Shown piece by piece: positions 1 to 5,730 of a stretch of 5,766 bases of DNA. A program made the position numbers and the translations under genes. The stretch covers positions 1-5,766 of the forward strand of contig JAUWTX010000150.1 in NCBI GenBank assembly GCA_030614505.1, read 5' to 3'. Within the stretch, counting starts at the first letter, position 1, and the number at the start of each line of letters is the position of its first letter. The DNA is from Desulfuromonadales bacterium (GTDB lineage: Bacteria > Desulfobacterota > Desulfuromonadia > Desulfuromonadales > BM103). The notes beneath the pieces were generated by a model. The model made no database searches and was not told the origin of the DNA. It was given only the letters and a program-made list of their open reading frames with translations.

Positions 1-218
1 ACCAGGATCTTTTTGTCTTTACCCTGTTCAACGATCTGCGCTTCGACTTTCGCTTCAGGTAAGAGAGGTGTTCCGATTTTAACCTCTTCTCCGCCAACCA
101 TGAGGACTTCGTTCAGTTCGATGGTATCACCCACCGCACCGTCCAGTTTTTCGACCTTAAGAAGGTCGCCTGCGGAAACTTTATATTGCTTTCCTCCGGT
201 TTTAATGACCGCGTACAT
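1..218 (-). CDS. rplU: 50S ribosomal protein L21, N-terminal 72 residues (runs off the left edge)
   Basis: L21 is a small protein of the large ribosomal subunit that binds 23S rRNA. The visible part begins MYAVIKTGGKQYKV, the highly conserved L21 start, followed by a GDLLKVEKL segment, a GDTIELNEVLMV strand and the GTPLL...KVEAQIVEQGKDKKILV stretch typical of the family. Full-length L21 is about 100 residues, so about 30 C-terminal residues lie outside the window; nothing suggests a broken gene. The ATG at 218-216 is preceded by a good ribosome-binding site (GAGGTGA) about 7 bases upstream. The gene lies 100 bases downstream of rng, in the same orientation, and seems to have its own promoter (280-309) and a leader hairpin (251-266). 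In related genomes rpmA (L27) and obg usually follow, but they cannot be seen here. The identification is secure. Confidence 0.97.
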   Translation of the reverse strand, partial: MYAVIKTGGKQYKVSAGDLLKVEKLDGAVGDTIELNEVLMVGGEEVKIGTPLLPEAKVEAQIVEQGKDKKIL

Positions 219-250
219 AGCCTGTTCACCTCGCTTTCGTGCCTTTGATT

Positions 251-266
251 GCGGACCTTGGTCCGC
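251..266 (-). promoter_or_regulatory. Hairpin in the rplU leader
   Basis: On the minus strand this reads GCGGACCAAGGTCCGC: a 6-bp GC-rich stem (GCGGAC/GTCCGC) closed by the tetraloop CAAG. The flanks can extend it by three pairs (TGA with TCA) across a two-base AA bulge, to about 246-269. With transcription starting near 274 it would sit almost at the 5' end of the rplU mRNA, about 32 bases before the ATG and clear of the ribosome-binding site. No T-run follows, so it is not an intrinsic terminator. Its role is unknown: mRNA stabilisation, an L21 autoregulatory site or an RNase target are all possible. The inverted repeat is directly visible; the function is inferred. Confidence 0.5.
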
Positions 267-279
267 TCAGGAACTGGTA

Positions 280-309
280 CTTATACTTTTGTCGGTGTGG
301 GCATGTCAA
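280..309 (-). promoter_or_regulatory. Sigma70-type promoter for rplU
   Basis: The minus strand carries a perfect -35 box TTGACA (309-304), an 18-base spacer and a -10 box TATAAG (285-280, five of six to consensus). The predicted start is near 274, giving an untranslated leader of about 55 bases. The -35 box begins about 10 bases after the rng stop codon, so rplU can be transcribed strongly and independently of the upstream genes, as expected for a ribosomal protein gene next to weakly expressed ones. It is the best promoter match on the minus strand of this window. Confidence 0.75.
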
Positions 310-318
310 GAAAAAAGC

Positions 319-1830
319 TCAACCAACAATAATCTCGAACTGCTCGAGATGAAAGTGCTGGCGTGCTGTAATCGTGATCTGCTTTTCGAATGTCTTCTCC
401 AGCTCTTCAATGCCGGGACGCTCTTCATCATAGAGGATCGAGGCGATATCCGGGTGGACCAGCAGGGTCATGCGGTAGCCCGGTGCCGGTCTCATTTCGC
501 GTTGCAGCTCACGGAAAATTTCGTAAACAGTGGTTGTGCGGCTTTTTATATAGCCTTTGCCTTCGCAGTAGGGGCAGTCATCACACAGGGTTCGGCCGAT
601 ACTTTCACGCACCCGTTTACGGGTCATTTCCACCAGACCGAGTTCTGATATCTCGAGAATGTTGGTCTTCGATTTGTCGTTTCGCAAGGCTTCTTCGAGA
701 ACGGCATGGACCTTATCGCGATGGGCCTCTTTTTCCATATCGATGAAATCTATGATAATCAGACCGCCGATGTTACGCAGACGAAGCTGAAAAGCAATCT
801 CTTTGACAGACTCCAGGTTAGTCTTGAGAATAGTGTCTTCCAGGTTGTGCTTGCCAACATAACGCCCAGTGTTGACATCGACGGCTGTCAGCGCCTCGGT
901 TTGTTCAATAATGATATATCCACCACTCTTCAGCCAGACCTTGCGGCCTAGCGCACGCGCTATTTCAACTTCAAGACTGAATGTGTCAAAAATCGGTTCG
1001 CTGCCATGATATTCCTCGACCTGGAAGTTGTGGCCCGGCATGAAGGTGTTCAGGAACCTGACAATCTTGCGATACTCATCAGGACTGTCAACGATGATCC
1101 GTGAGACATCCTCGGTGAGTATATCACGCAAGACTTTGCTGGTGACATCAAGATCCGAATGAACCAGGCTGGGAGCGCTTTTGTCCTCACGATGCTCGCT
1201 GATATGGTCCCAAAGATTGACCAGGTAGTCCATGTCGGCCTTGAGCTCTTCGCCGTCTCGGCTTTCTGCGGCGGTACGGACAATGAAGCCGGTTCCGGCT
1301 GGCCGCATAACGTCTACCAGGTGGCGCAGGCGTTCACGTTCCTCTTCATGCTCAATCCGCCGTGAGATACCGACATGATCGACCGTCGGCATGAACACCA
1401 GGTTGCGGCCGGGCAGAGAGATGTGCGAGGTGATCCGGGCACCCTTGGTGCCGATCGGCTCCTTGGCGACCTGGACCAGAATATCCTGGCCCTCCTGTAG
1501 AAGTTCTTCAATGGGCGGCAGCGGCGGGCGCTCATCGCCGGCGTCTTCGCCGGGTGTGTCGTGACGGTGACCGACCTCGACGTAGTTTTCGACGGCTTCC
1601 ATTTCGTCGAGTACATCAGCAACATAGAGGAAGGCGGCCTTCTCCAGGCCAATGTCGACAAAGGCTGCCTGCATGCCGGGCAGAACCCGGATAACCCGGC
1701 CCTGGTAGATGTTGCCGACAATGCCTAGTTCACGGTTGCGCTCGATATAGAGCTCGGCAATATGGCCGCTCTCCAGTAGTGCAATCCGCGTCTCATGGGA
1801 CGTGGTGTTGATGACCAGTTCTTTGGTCAT
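319..1830 (-). CDS. rng: Ribonuclease G (RNase E/G family endoribonuclease)
   Basis: A single-strand-specific, Mg-dependent cytoplasmic endoribonuclease that prefers 5'-monophosphate RNA; in E. coli it matures the 5' end of 16S rRNA and takes part in mRNA decay. The 503 residues match RNase G in length (about 490) and lack the long C-terminal degradosome scaffold of RNase E. An S1 RNA-binding domain starts near residue 37 (VGNIYQGRVIRVLPGMQAAFVDIG) and is split by an acidic/proline-rich insertion at about 74-110. The 5'-sensor and RNase H-like parts follow. The DNase I-like catalytic core has D318 (TAVDVN) and D361 (IIIDFID), 43 apart as in RNase E (D303/D346). The zinc-link is C416-DD-C419-PY-C422. 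The ATG at 1830 has a clear AAGGAGA site 7 bases upstream and the family's usual N-terminus (MTKELVIN). The gene lies 75 bases after the radical SAM gene and is probably cotranscribed with it; no terminator is visible between them. Confidence 0.97.
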   Translation of the reverse strand: MTKELVINTTSHETRIALLESGHIAELYIERNRELGIVGNIYQGRVIRVLPGMQAAFVDIGLEKAAFLYVADVLDEMEAVENYVEVGHRHDTPGEDAGDERPPLPPIEELLQEGQDILVQVAKEPIGTKGARITSHISLPGRNLVFMPTVDHVGISRRIEHEEERERLRHLVDVMRPAGTGFIVRTAAESRDGEELKADMDYLVNLWDHISEHREDKSAPSLVHSDLDVTSKVLRDILTEDVSRIIVDSPDEYRKIVRFLNTFMPGHNFQVEEYHGSEPIFDTFSLEVEIARALGRKVWLKSGGYIIIEQTEALTAVDVNTGRYVGKHNLEDTILKTNLESVKEIAFQLRLRNIGGLIIIDFIDMEKEAHRDKVHAVLEEALRNDKSKTNILEISELGLVEMTRKRVRESIGRTLCDDCPYCEGKGYIKSRTTTVYEIFRELQREMRPAPGYRMTLLVHPDIASILYDEERPGIEELEKTFEKQITITARQHFHLEQFEIIVG

Positions 1831-1905
1831 GATATGTCTCCTTCAAAAGTTATATATGATTAAAACGTTAAGTTTATTATTAGTCGCAGCGACAGCAGGC
1901 TATTA
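1831..1905 (-). other. Intergenic spacer before rng
   Basis: These 75 AT-rich bases separate the radical SAM stop codon from the rng start. They contain the rng ribosome-binding site (AAGGAGA) and TATA-like stretches (TATATAAC on the minus strand), but no convincing -35 partner. The only inverted repeat I find is GTCG-CAG-CGAC, too short and without a T-run to act as a terminator. Read-through from the upstream gene is therefore the simplest model, with a weak internal promoter possible. Confidence 0.5.
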
Positions 1906-4425
1906 TTAATCTACCTGTATTTCTACGTCTTTCAACTCGATAGCGGTTTTATAGATCCCCAGCGTGCGAACTTCCTCAACGTCTTTTTCCAGCAGATAGG
2001 CTGCCAGAAAGAGAGGACTGCCCGAATGCATCTTTATCCAGAGCAGATTGTCCTGCCGTTTCAGATCAAGCACCCAGGGGCGCAAATCTATTTCGACGGC
2101 ACGGTTCTTCTTTCTCCTTGTGGTAATGACTGTGTCTTGCTTAAGGAAATTCGCCAGACGATCTTCAAATCCATCATCCGTGTCTTCAGGCAAGGGAACT
2201 TTGAAGGTCGCAGCAAGGATACTGTTTGCCGGTGCTTCGCCTTTGCGCGGCCAAGTCTCGGCAGCCAGAATGCGAACCCCTTCCGGCAACTCCTGGCTGA
2301 GTCGTTCCATGGCCTCTTGTGGTTGGCAAGGTGCCGTTAACGTTAAATCGATAAGTTCCGCTTCGCTGGCAACGCCAAGTGGTAGTGCGTCACCGAAGCT
2401 GATGCGAGGGGCCGGATGGAAACCCGCCGAGTATCTGACCGGCAGGTCGGCCCGGCGGACGGCCCGGTGGATCAAGGTCATATACTCCAGGTGGCTGAGG
2501 CTGGCTGCCCGGCCGGTTTTTGTCAGTGTCAGACGCAGCTTAGGCAGCAATGCTGGTTCTGGGAGCGCTGTCTCTGGTACAACGGTTGGCGGTTCCAGCC
2601 TCTTGCTGTCAGACAGACGTGGACGAATTGTTTCGAAATCACAAAGACCGCAGTAGCTGCATTGGCCATTCCGACAGTCCTGTGTGGCCTTGCCGAGCAG
2701 GGCGGCCTGACGTTCGCGCAAAAGGAAGTCCTTTGTGACACCGGCGTCAATATGGTCCCAGGGGAAGATTTCTCCAGGTAACCGTTGGCGCAGGTACCAT
2801 GTCGGGTCAAGGTCGACCGCAGCGAAAGCCTCCTGCCATAAGTCCCAGCGAAAATGCTCACGCCATCCATCAAAGCGACAGCCACGCTTGACTGCTTCTT
2901 CGAGGACCTCTCCCAGGCGTCGATCACCGCGGGCAAAGACGCCTTCAAGGAAAGAGCTTTCCGCTTCGTGCCATTTAAGTCGCAGACGCTTCTTCTTAAG
3001 GGCTGTACGCAACTTTCCCTGGCGAGCCAGAGTCTCATCGATGCCTATTTGAGCTTCCCATTGAAAGGCTGTGTGAGCTTTGGGGACAAAAGTCGAGACC
3101 GATACGTTGACATCGGCACCACCCTGCGTGCCGCGTCCGGTGGCTTTGACCCGGGCGGCAAGATCGACCAGTGCGGTAAGGTCCTCTTCAGTTTCGGTCG
3201 GCAGACCGATCATGAAATACAATTTAATAACCCGCCAGCCAAGCTCAAAGGCCGTGTGGGCGCTTTCGACCAGATCCTCTTCGAGAATCCCCTTATTGAT
3301 CACCTGGCGCAGACGTTCGCTACCGGCTTCGGGGGCGAGGGTGAAGCCGGTTTTACGCACTTTTTTGATTTCGTTCATCAACTCAGGGGTCAGGGAGCCG
3401 ACCCGCAGGCTTGGCAAGGAGATTGCTATACGTTGGTCGGCATAACAGCCCATGAGGTTTTGCATCAGAGTCTCAATGGCACTGTAGTCGCCGGTCGAGA
3501 GGGAGAGCAGGGAGACTTCATCATAGCCGGAGTGGCGCAGCATCCGGTCAATCAGATTGCGAATTGTATCTGGTTGTCGTTCGCGCACAGGTCGATAGAT
3601 ATAACCAGCCTGGCAGAAACGACAACCACGAGTGCAGCCGCGTGCCACTTCAATCGCAACCCTATCGTGAATTGTCTGCAGAAAAGGCACGATAGGTTGC
3701 TCCGGGTAGGGAGCGGAGTCTAGATCAGCCAGAACCCGGCGACGTACTTTTGGCCGCTGAGTTTCGTCAGGTGTGATCGCTGCAATCCTGCCGTCCGCTT
3801 GATACGTGACTTCGAAATGAGAAGGGACGTAGATTCCTTCTATAGCAGCTAATCGGTTCAGAAGCTCTGACCGGCTCTCTCCCGCGGCTTTGCTGGTGCG
3901 GACAGCGGCACAGAGCTCAACAACAACTTCTTCACCGTCACCGATTACGGCGCAGTCGAAAAAATCGGCGAGTGGTTCCGGGTTAAAAGCACAGGGCCCT
4001 CCCACAACAATCAACGGGGCCTCTTTCCCGCGTTCGCAGGCGCGCATCGGCAACCCGGACAGGTCGAGCATCGCCAGAACATTTGAGTAGCAGAGTTCGT
4101 ACTGCAGGGAGAAGCCGATAATATCAAATTCAGTCAGAGCCCGGCCGCTTTCAAGGGAGGAGAGAGGCTTGCCGTCGCTACGCAACTGAGCTTCGCGGTC
4201 TGGCCAGGGGGTGTAGGTGCGTTCAGCGGCAATCCACCCTGTATCATTGAGAACCTGATAAAGAATTGCTGAACCAATATGACTCATACCGACTTCATAT
4301 ACATCAGGGAAGGCCAAGGCAAAAGTCACGTCGACCTGGTTCCAGTCTTTACAGATACTGCCGCGTTCACCGCCCAGATAACGGGCGGGGCGTTTCAGTT
4401 GATAGAATGATGATTCGTTAGTCAT
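1906..4425 (-). CDS. TIGR03960-type radical SAM protein fused to a TIGR03936/DUF2344 domain
   Basis: A two-part 839-residue cytoplasmic protein whose reaction is not established. Residues about 30-220 form a Rossmann-like, B12-binding-type domain (GFSLQYELCYSNVLAML, VVGGPCAFNPEPLADFFDCAVIGDGEE); the classic cobalamin motif DxHxxG is not seen, so corrinoid binding is unproven. Residues about 250-480 are the radical SAM core with the 4Fe-4S motif C264-x3-C268-x2-C271, then a TLAPEAGSERLR segment and KLYFMIGLPTET, as in MiaB/RimO-like enzymes. A second cluster C584-x4-C589-x2-C592-x2-C595 precedes the C-terminal domain (about 628-839; KLRLTLTKTGRAASLSHLEY, YSAGFHPAPRISFGDALPLG), recognised as the radical SAM-linked TIGR03936 family. 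In many Firmicutes the two halves are separate adjacent genes; here they are fused. The start at 4425 fits the family N-terminus (KRPARYLGGE), although its ribosome-binding site is weak (TGGA). Linkage to rng and rplU suggests an RNA- or ribosome-related role, which is inference. Confidence 0.9.
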   Translation of the reverse strand: MTNESSFYQLKRPARYLGGERGSICKDWNQVDVTFALAFPDVYEVGMSHIGSAILYQVLNDTGWIAAERTYTPWPDREAQLRSDGKPLSSLESGRALTEFDIIGFSLQYELCYSNVLAMLDLSGLPMRACERGKEAPLIVVGGPCAFNPEPLADFFDCAVIGDGEEVVVELCAAVRTSKAAGESRSELLNRLAAIEGIYVPSHFEVTYQADGRIAAITPDETQRPKVRRRVLADLDSAPYPEQPIVPFLQTIHDRVAIEVARGCTRGCRFCQAGYIYRPVRERQPDTIRNLIDRMLRHSGYDEVSLLSLSTGDYSAIETLMQNLMGCYADQRIAISLPSLRVGSLTPELMNEIKKVRKTGFTLAPEAGSERLRQVINKGILEEDLVESAHTAFELGWRVIKLYFMIGLPTETEEDLTALVDLAARVKATGRGTQGGADVNVSVSTFVPKAHTAFQWEAQIGIDETLARQGKLRTALKKKRLRLKWHEAESSFLEGVFARGDRRLGEVLEEAVKRGCRFDGWREHFRWDLWQEAFAAVDLDPTWYLRQRLPGEIFPWDHIDAGVTKDFLLRERQAALLGKATQDCRNGQCSYCGLCDFETIRPRLSDSKRLEPPTVVPETALPEPALLPKLRLTLTKTGRAASLSHLEYMTLIHRAVRRADLPVRYSAGFHPAPRISFGDALPLGVASEAELIDLTLTAPCQPQEAMERLSQELPEGVRILAAETWPRKGEAPANSILAATFKVPLPEDTDDGFEDRLANFLKQDTVITTRRKKNRAVEIDLRPWVLDLKRQDNLLWIKMHSGSPLFLAAYLLEKDVEEVRTLGIYKTAIELKDVEIQVD

Positions 4426-4504
4426 GGAAATCCATATCTCGCTACTTTTTCTCTGTTGAACAAGTTGGCAGGTTGGTCTTCGTTTGCTGCAATGCCAAAC
4501 TTAT

Positions 4505-4534
4505 AAGATAGCACGTTATTTTTCGAAGAAACAA
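4505..4534 (-). promoter_or_regulatory. Candidate promoter for the radical SAM-rng transcript
   Basis: On the minus strand a -35-like TTGTTT (4534-4529) is followed after 18 bases by TATCTT (4510-4505). The overlapping hexamer TATAAG (4505-4500) is an alternative -10. Transcription would start about 70 bases before the radical SAM ATG and downstream of the cytochrome terminator. The -35 match is modest, so this is a plausible but unproven assignment. Confidence 0.4.
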
Positions 4535-4623
4535 GCAGTTCAGGGGGATTAGACGATAAATATATGCGAGCGGTTGGTGGCCTGACGAGCAACAGGCCTG
4601 TACTTCTTTTCAAAGCAAAGAGA

Positions 4624-4652
4624 AAGCCCGGCTAATCTATGTAGCCAGGCTT
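4624..4652 (-). terminator. Intrinsic terminator of the cytochrome c gene
   Basis: An inverted repeat with arms AAGCCCGGCTA and TAGCCAGGCTT (11 positions, one C/A mismatch) closes a 7-base loop. On the minus strand it is followed by a pyrimidine-rich, T-rich run (TTTCTCTTTG). It lies about 60 bases after the cytochrome stop codon and before the next promoter, where an intrinsic terminator is expected. The T-run is interrupted, so termination may be incomplete and allow some read-through into the radical SAM gene. Confidence 0.7.
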
Positions 4653-4710
4653 GTATCTGTCGTGCAGTTAAGCAATGAATAACCGGCAGAAAGGTAGTCC
4701 TGCGATTCCT

Positions 4711-5037
4711 TTATTTGATCTGCTCCAGCATGTACATGACTGCGGACGAAACTTCCTCGTCAGTCAAGGCGCTGTTGCCTCCTTTGGCCGGCATTAAGCC
4801 GCTGCTGCCTTGAAATCCTTTGATAGCATTCTCAACCACTGCTGATGTTCCTTTTCCGACACGATCCTGCCAGGCGGATTTGTCTCCGACCTTGGGTGCC
4901 CCGGCAATGCCGCTGGCATGACAAGGTGTGCAGAAGTTCATGTAGAGACCTTCTCCCTTAGCAGTGTCTGCAACAGTTATTGTGGTGAGGCAGAGAGAGA
5001 TACCTGTGACTAGGGCTATTGAGAGTAGGTTTTTCAT
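4711..5037 (-). CDS. Small periplasmic monohaem cytochrome c (cytochrome c5-like)
   Basis: A 108-residue secreted class I cytochrome c that would carry electrons in the periplasm. Residues 1-23 form a Sec signal peptide (MKN, a hydrophobic core LLSIALVTGISLCLTTI, and a TVA|D cleavage site). The mature protein of about 85 residues has one haem motif, C36-TP-C39-H40, and a likely axial methionine M82 in LMPAKGGNSALTDEEVSSAVMYML, the cytochrome c5 signature region. The redox partner is unknown. An in-frame upstream ATG at 5058 would add seven residues (MLQKGLI). I prefer 5037 because it puts the signal peptide at the N-terminus and has AAAGGA with about 6 bases of spacing. The region before the start is a tandem duplication, so both ATGs have a similar AAGGACTGAT in front of them. 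The gene appears to be a single-gene unit ending at the hairpin 4624-4652. Confidence 0.93.
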   Translation of the reverse strand: MKNLLSIALVTGISLCLTTITVADTAKGEGLYMNFCTPCHASGIAGAPKVGDKSAWQDRVGKGTSAVVENAIKGFQGSSGLMPAKGGNSALTDEEVSSAVMYMLEQIK

Positions 5038-5038
5038 A

Positions 5039-5074
5039 ATCAGTCCTTTCTGCAACATCAGTCCTTATCTGCAA
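5039..5074 (-). repeat. Tandem duplication of the cytochrome ribosome-binding region
   Basis: Two copies lie head to tail, separated by one base: 5039-5055 (ATCAGTCCTTTCTGCAA) and 5057-5074 (ATCAGTCCTTATCTGCAA). They differ by a single inserted A. On the mRNA strand each copy carries an AAGGACTGAT Shine-Dalgarno element. The proximal copy sits about 6 bases before the favoured ATG at 5037. The distal copy sits about 3 bases before the in-frame ATG at 5058, which is rather close. The duplication therefore created, or retains, a second potential start site. Confidence 0.85.
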
Positions 5075-5182
5075 TCTTGAATTTACAGAGTAACAATGAT
5101 CAATGAAAATGCCAGCAAATTGAGCGCCGTCGTGGTGAAATGTTTGGCAGAATCTCAGCGAAAAAGTGGTGGGCAGGAGAGA

Positions 5183-5284
5183 TCAGCGTTTGCTGCTGTT
5201 GCGTTTTGGGGTATGGCATTGCCGGCACGCTGCCGAGTAGGACTTTCCACATTCTTTGCACTGTTGCATCTTTGAATCGCTCAC
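5183..5284 (-). CDS. Possible 33-residue Cys-rich micro-protein (zinc-knuckle-like)
   Basis: A GTG-initiated frame of 33 codons ending in TGA. The product begins MSDSKMQQ, has the paired motif C9-KE-C12 and C20-RQ-C23-H24 (CxxC-x7-CxxCH), and ends in a basic tail (PKRNSSKR). Four closely spaced cysteines plus a histidine in such a short frame are unlikely to be random and suggest metal binding, most simply zinc. The CxxCH could also resemble a haem motif, but there is no signal peptide, so a c-type cytochrome is unlikely. GGGGGA just before the GTG could serve as a ribosome-binding site; an internal ATG at 5269 is an alternative start giving 28 residues. It lies about 145 bases upstream of the cytochrome gene on the same strand. 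I do not recognise a named family. Longer frames overlap this stretch on both strands without recognisable features. The gene remains a candidate. Confidence 0.4.
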   Translation of the reverse strand: MSDSKMQQCKECGKSYSAACRQCHTPKRNSSKR

Positions 5285-5471
5285 GGTTCCCCCAACATGT
5301 AGTAGGTAGGTGCTTAATTGACACAATAGGTTGTATCTTAGTCCGTATCTTTATGAGGTGCAAGTCAAAATTTAATCAAAATAGACTCCAGGAGACTGTC
5401 AGACCATAAGAACAGAAGCAAAAAGCTGTAAATTTGACACAGTTTTTCCGGCTTGGTTATGGAACTGAGAG

Positions 5472-5516
5472 GGTAAGACAGGGTCAGATTTTACTAATAT
5501 CCAACTTAGTCTTACC
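5472..5516. repeat. Long imperfect inverted repeat
   Basis: The arms GGTAAGAC (5472-5479) and GTCTTACC (5509-5516) are perfectly complementary. After one A/A mismatch, pairing continues inward with GGGT (5481-5484) against ACTT (5504-5507), which pairs in RNA through two G-U wobbles. The result is a stem of about 12 pairs and a loop of about 19 bases. There is no adjacent T-run and no gene ends nearby, so it is not an obvious terminator. It could be a structured RNA element in a long leader, an operator, or a REP/MITE-like remnant. Confidence 0.6.
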
Positions 5517-5650
5517 AATAAAACCATAATGTTAAATTAATGAAGGACTCTGCGAAAAGCTGCAACCTTAAGAAAGTCAAATAAAATATGTTGTAAAAGC
5601 AATGGGTTGCAATTAATTAAAGAAACATGAGAATTTTCTAACTTTTATTG

Positions 5651-5679
5651 TTGACATGAGATTCTTTTAATGTTAAAAC
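5651..5679 (+). promoter_or_regulatory. Promoter of the plus-strand gene at 5731, with a palindrome over the -10
   Basis: A perfect -35 TTGACA (5651-5656) is followed after 17 bases by TAAAAC (5674-5679), or after 16 by TTAAAA (5673-5678). A start near 5686 would leave a leader of about 45 bases before the ATG. The palindrome TTTTAA-TG-TTAAAA (5665-5678) covers the spacer end and -10, where a repressor could act, but AT-rich palindromes arise easily in such DNA. Confidence 0.55.
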
Positions 5680-5719
5680 TTTAATCAAGATAAGGGAACA
5701 AAACACAAACCAAATCGAC

Positions 5720-5726
5720 AGGAGGT
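5720..5726 (+). promoter_or_regulatory. Strong ribosome-binding site deciding the start at 5731
   Basis: AGGAGGT is complementary to the 16S anti-Shine-Dalgarno sequence and ends 4 bases before the ATG. It is the main reason for calling a gene here although only 12 codons are visible. The flanking CGAC (5716-5719) and GTCG (5725-5728) could form a 4-bp hairpin presenting AGGAG in its loop. Confidence 0.75.
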
Positions 5727-5730
5727 CGTC

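Larger units (their letters stand above)
4426..4710 (-). other. Intergenic region between the cytochrome and radical SAM genes
   Basis: This 285-base gap holds the cytochrome gene's terminator (4624-4652), a candidate promoter for the radical SAM gene (4505-4534) and a short inverted repeat GGCCTG-N8-CAGGCC (4579-4598) of unknown meaning. A TTG-initiated frame on the minus strand (4613-4422) happens to overlap the radical SAM start by ATGA, but it lacks a ribosome-binding site and recognisable protein features, so I do not call it a gene. Confidence 0.5.
5285..5730. other. AT-rich divergent intergenic region
   Basis: About 450 bases without a convincing gene, becoming strongly AT-rich toward the right (about 27% GC over 5521-5700). 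It lies between the leftward micro-gene/cytochrome and a rightward gene. I see a long imperfect inverted repeat (5472-5516), a perfect TTGACA promoter box (5651-5656), a second TTGACA at 5434-5439 without a good -10, a further TTGACA at 5318-5323 also without a partner, and a 7-base inverted repeat TGCAACC/GGTTGCA (5561-5567 and 5605-5611). No tRNA or known riboswitch core is recognisable. Confidence 0.6.

Noticed and set aside
311..350. Possible terminator at the rng 3' end (ATCTCGA/TCGAGAT hairpin at 332-350 and a T6 run at 311-316 on the minus strand)
   Set aside because: About 15 bases separate the stem from the T-run and the hairpin lies inside the last rng codons; alternative stems adjacent to the T-run are only about 5 bp. 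Not a convincing intrinsic terminator.
13..648. Plus-strand open frame of 211 codons spanning rplU and the rng end
   Set aside because: It lies antisense to two confidently identified genes and its product looks like low-complexity Ser/Pro/Thr shadow sequence.
2854..3723. Long open frame (289 codons) on the plus strand inside the radical SAM gene
   Set aside because: It is antisense to a clearly conserved coding sequence, has no recognisable motifs and no ribosome-binding site of note; such shadows are common opposite GC-rich genes.
4579..4601. Inverted repeat GGCCTG-N8-CAGGCC with an overlapping palindrome ACAGGCCTGT
   Set aside because: Only a 6-bp stem, with no T-run on the minus strand and no plus-strand gene upstream to terminate; no function can be supported.
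4422..4613. Minus-strand 63-codon frame ending in an ATGA overlap with the radical SAM start
   Set aside because: It starts with TTG without a ribosome-binding site, would overlap the likely promoter and shows no protein features. The ATGA overlap is probably coincidence.
5091..5105. FNR-like site (TTGAT-N4-GTTAC on the minus strand) upstream of the cytochrome gene
   Set aside because: Only one half-site matches the TTGAT-N4-ATCAA consensus, so redox regulation cannot be supported.
5100..5409. Overlapping frames of 87 and 89 codons on opposite strands
   Set aside because: Neither has a credible ribosome-binding site or recognisable domain; the Cys-rich 33-codon frame in the same stretch is the better candidate.
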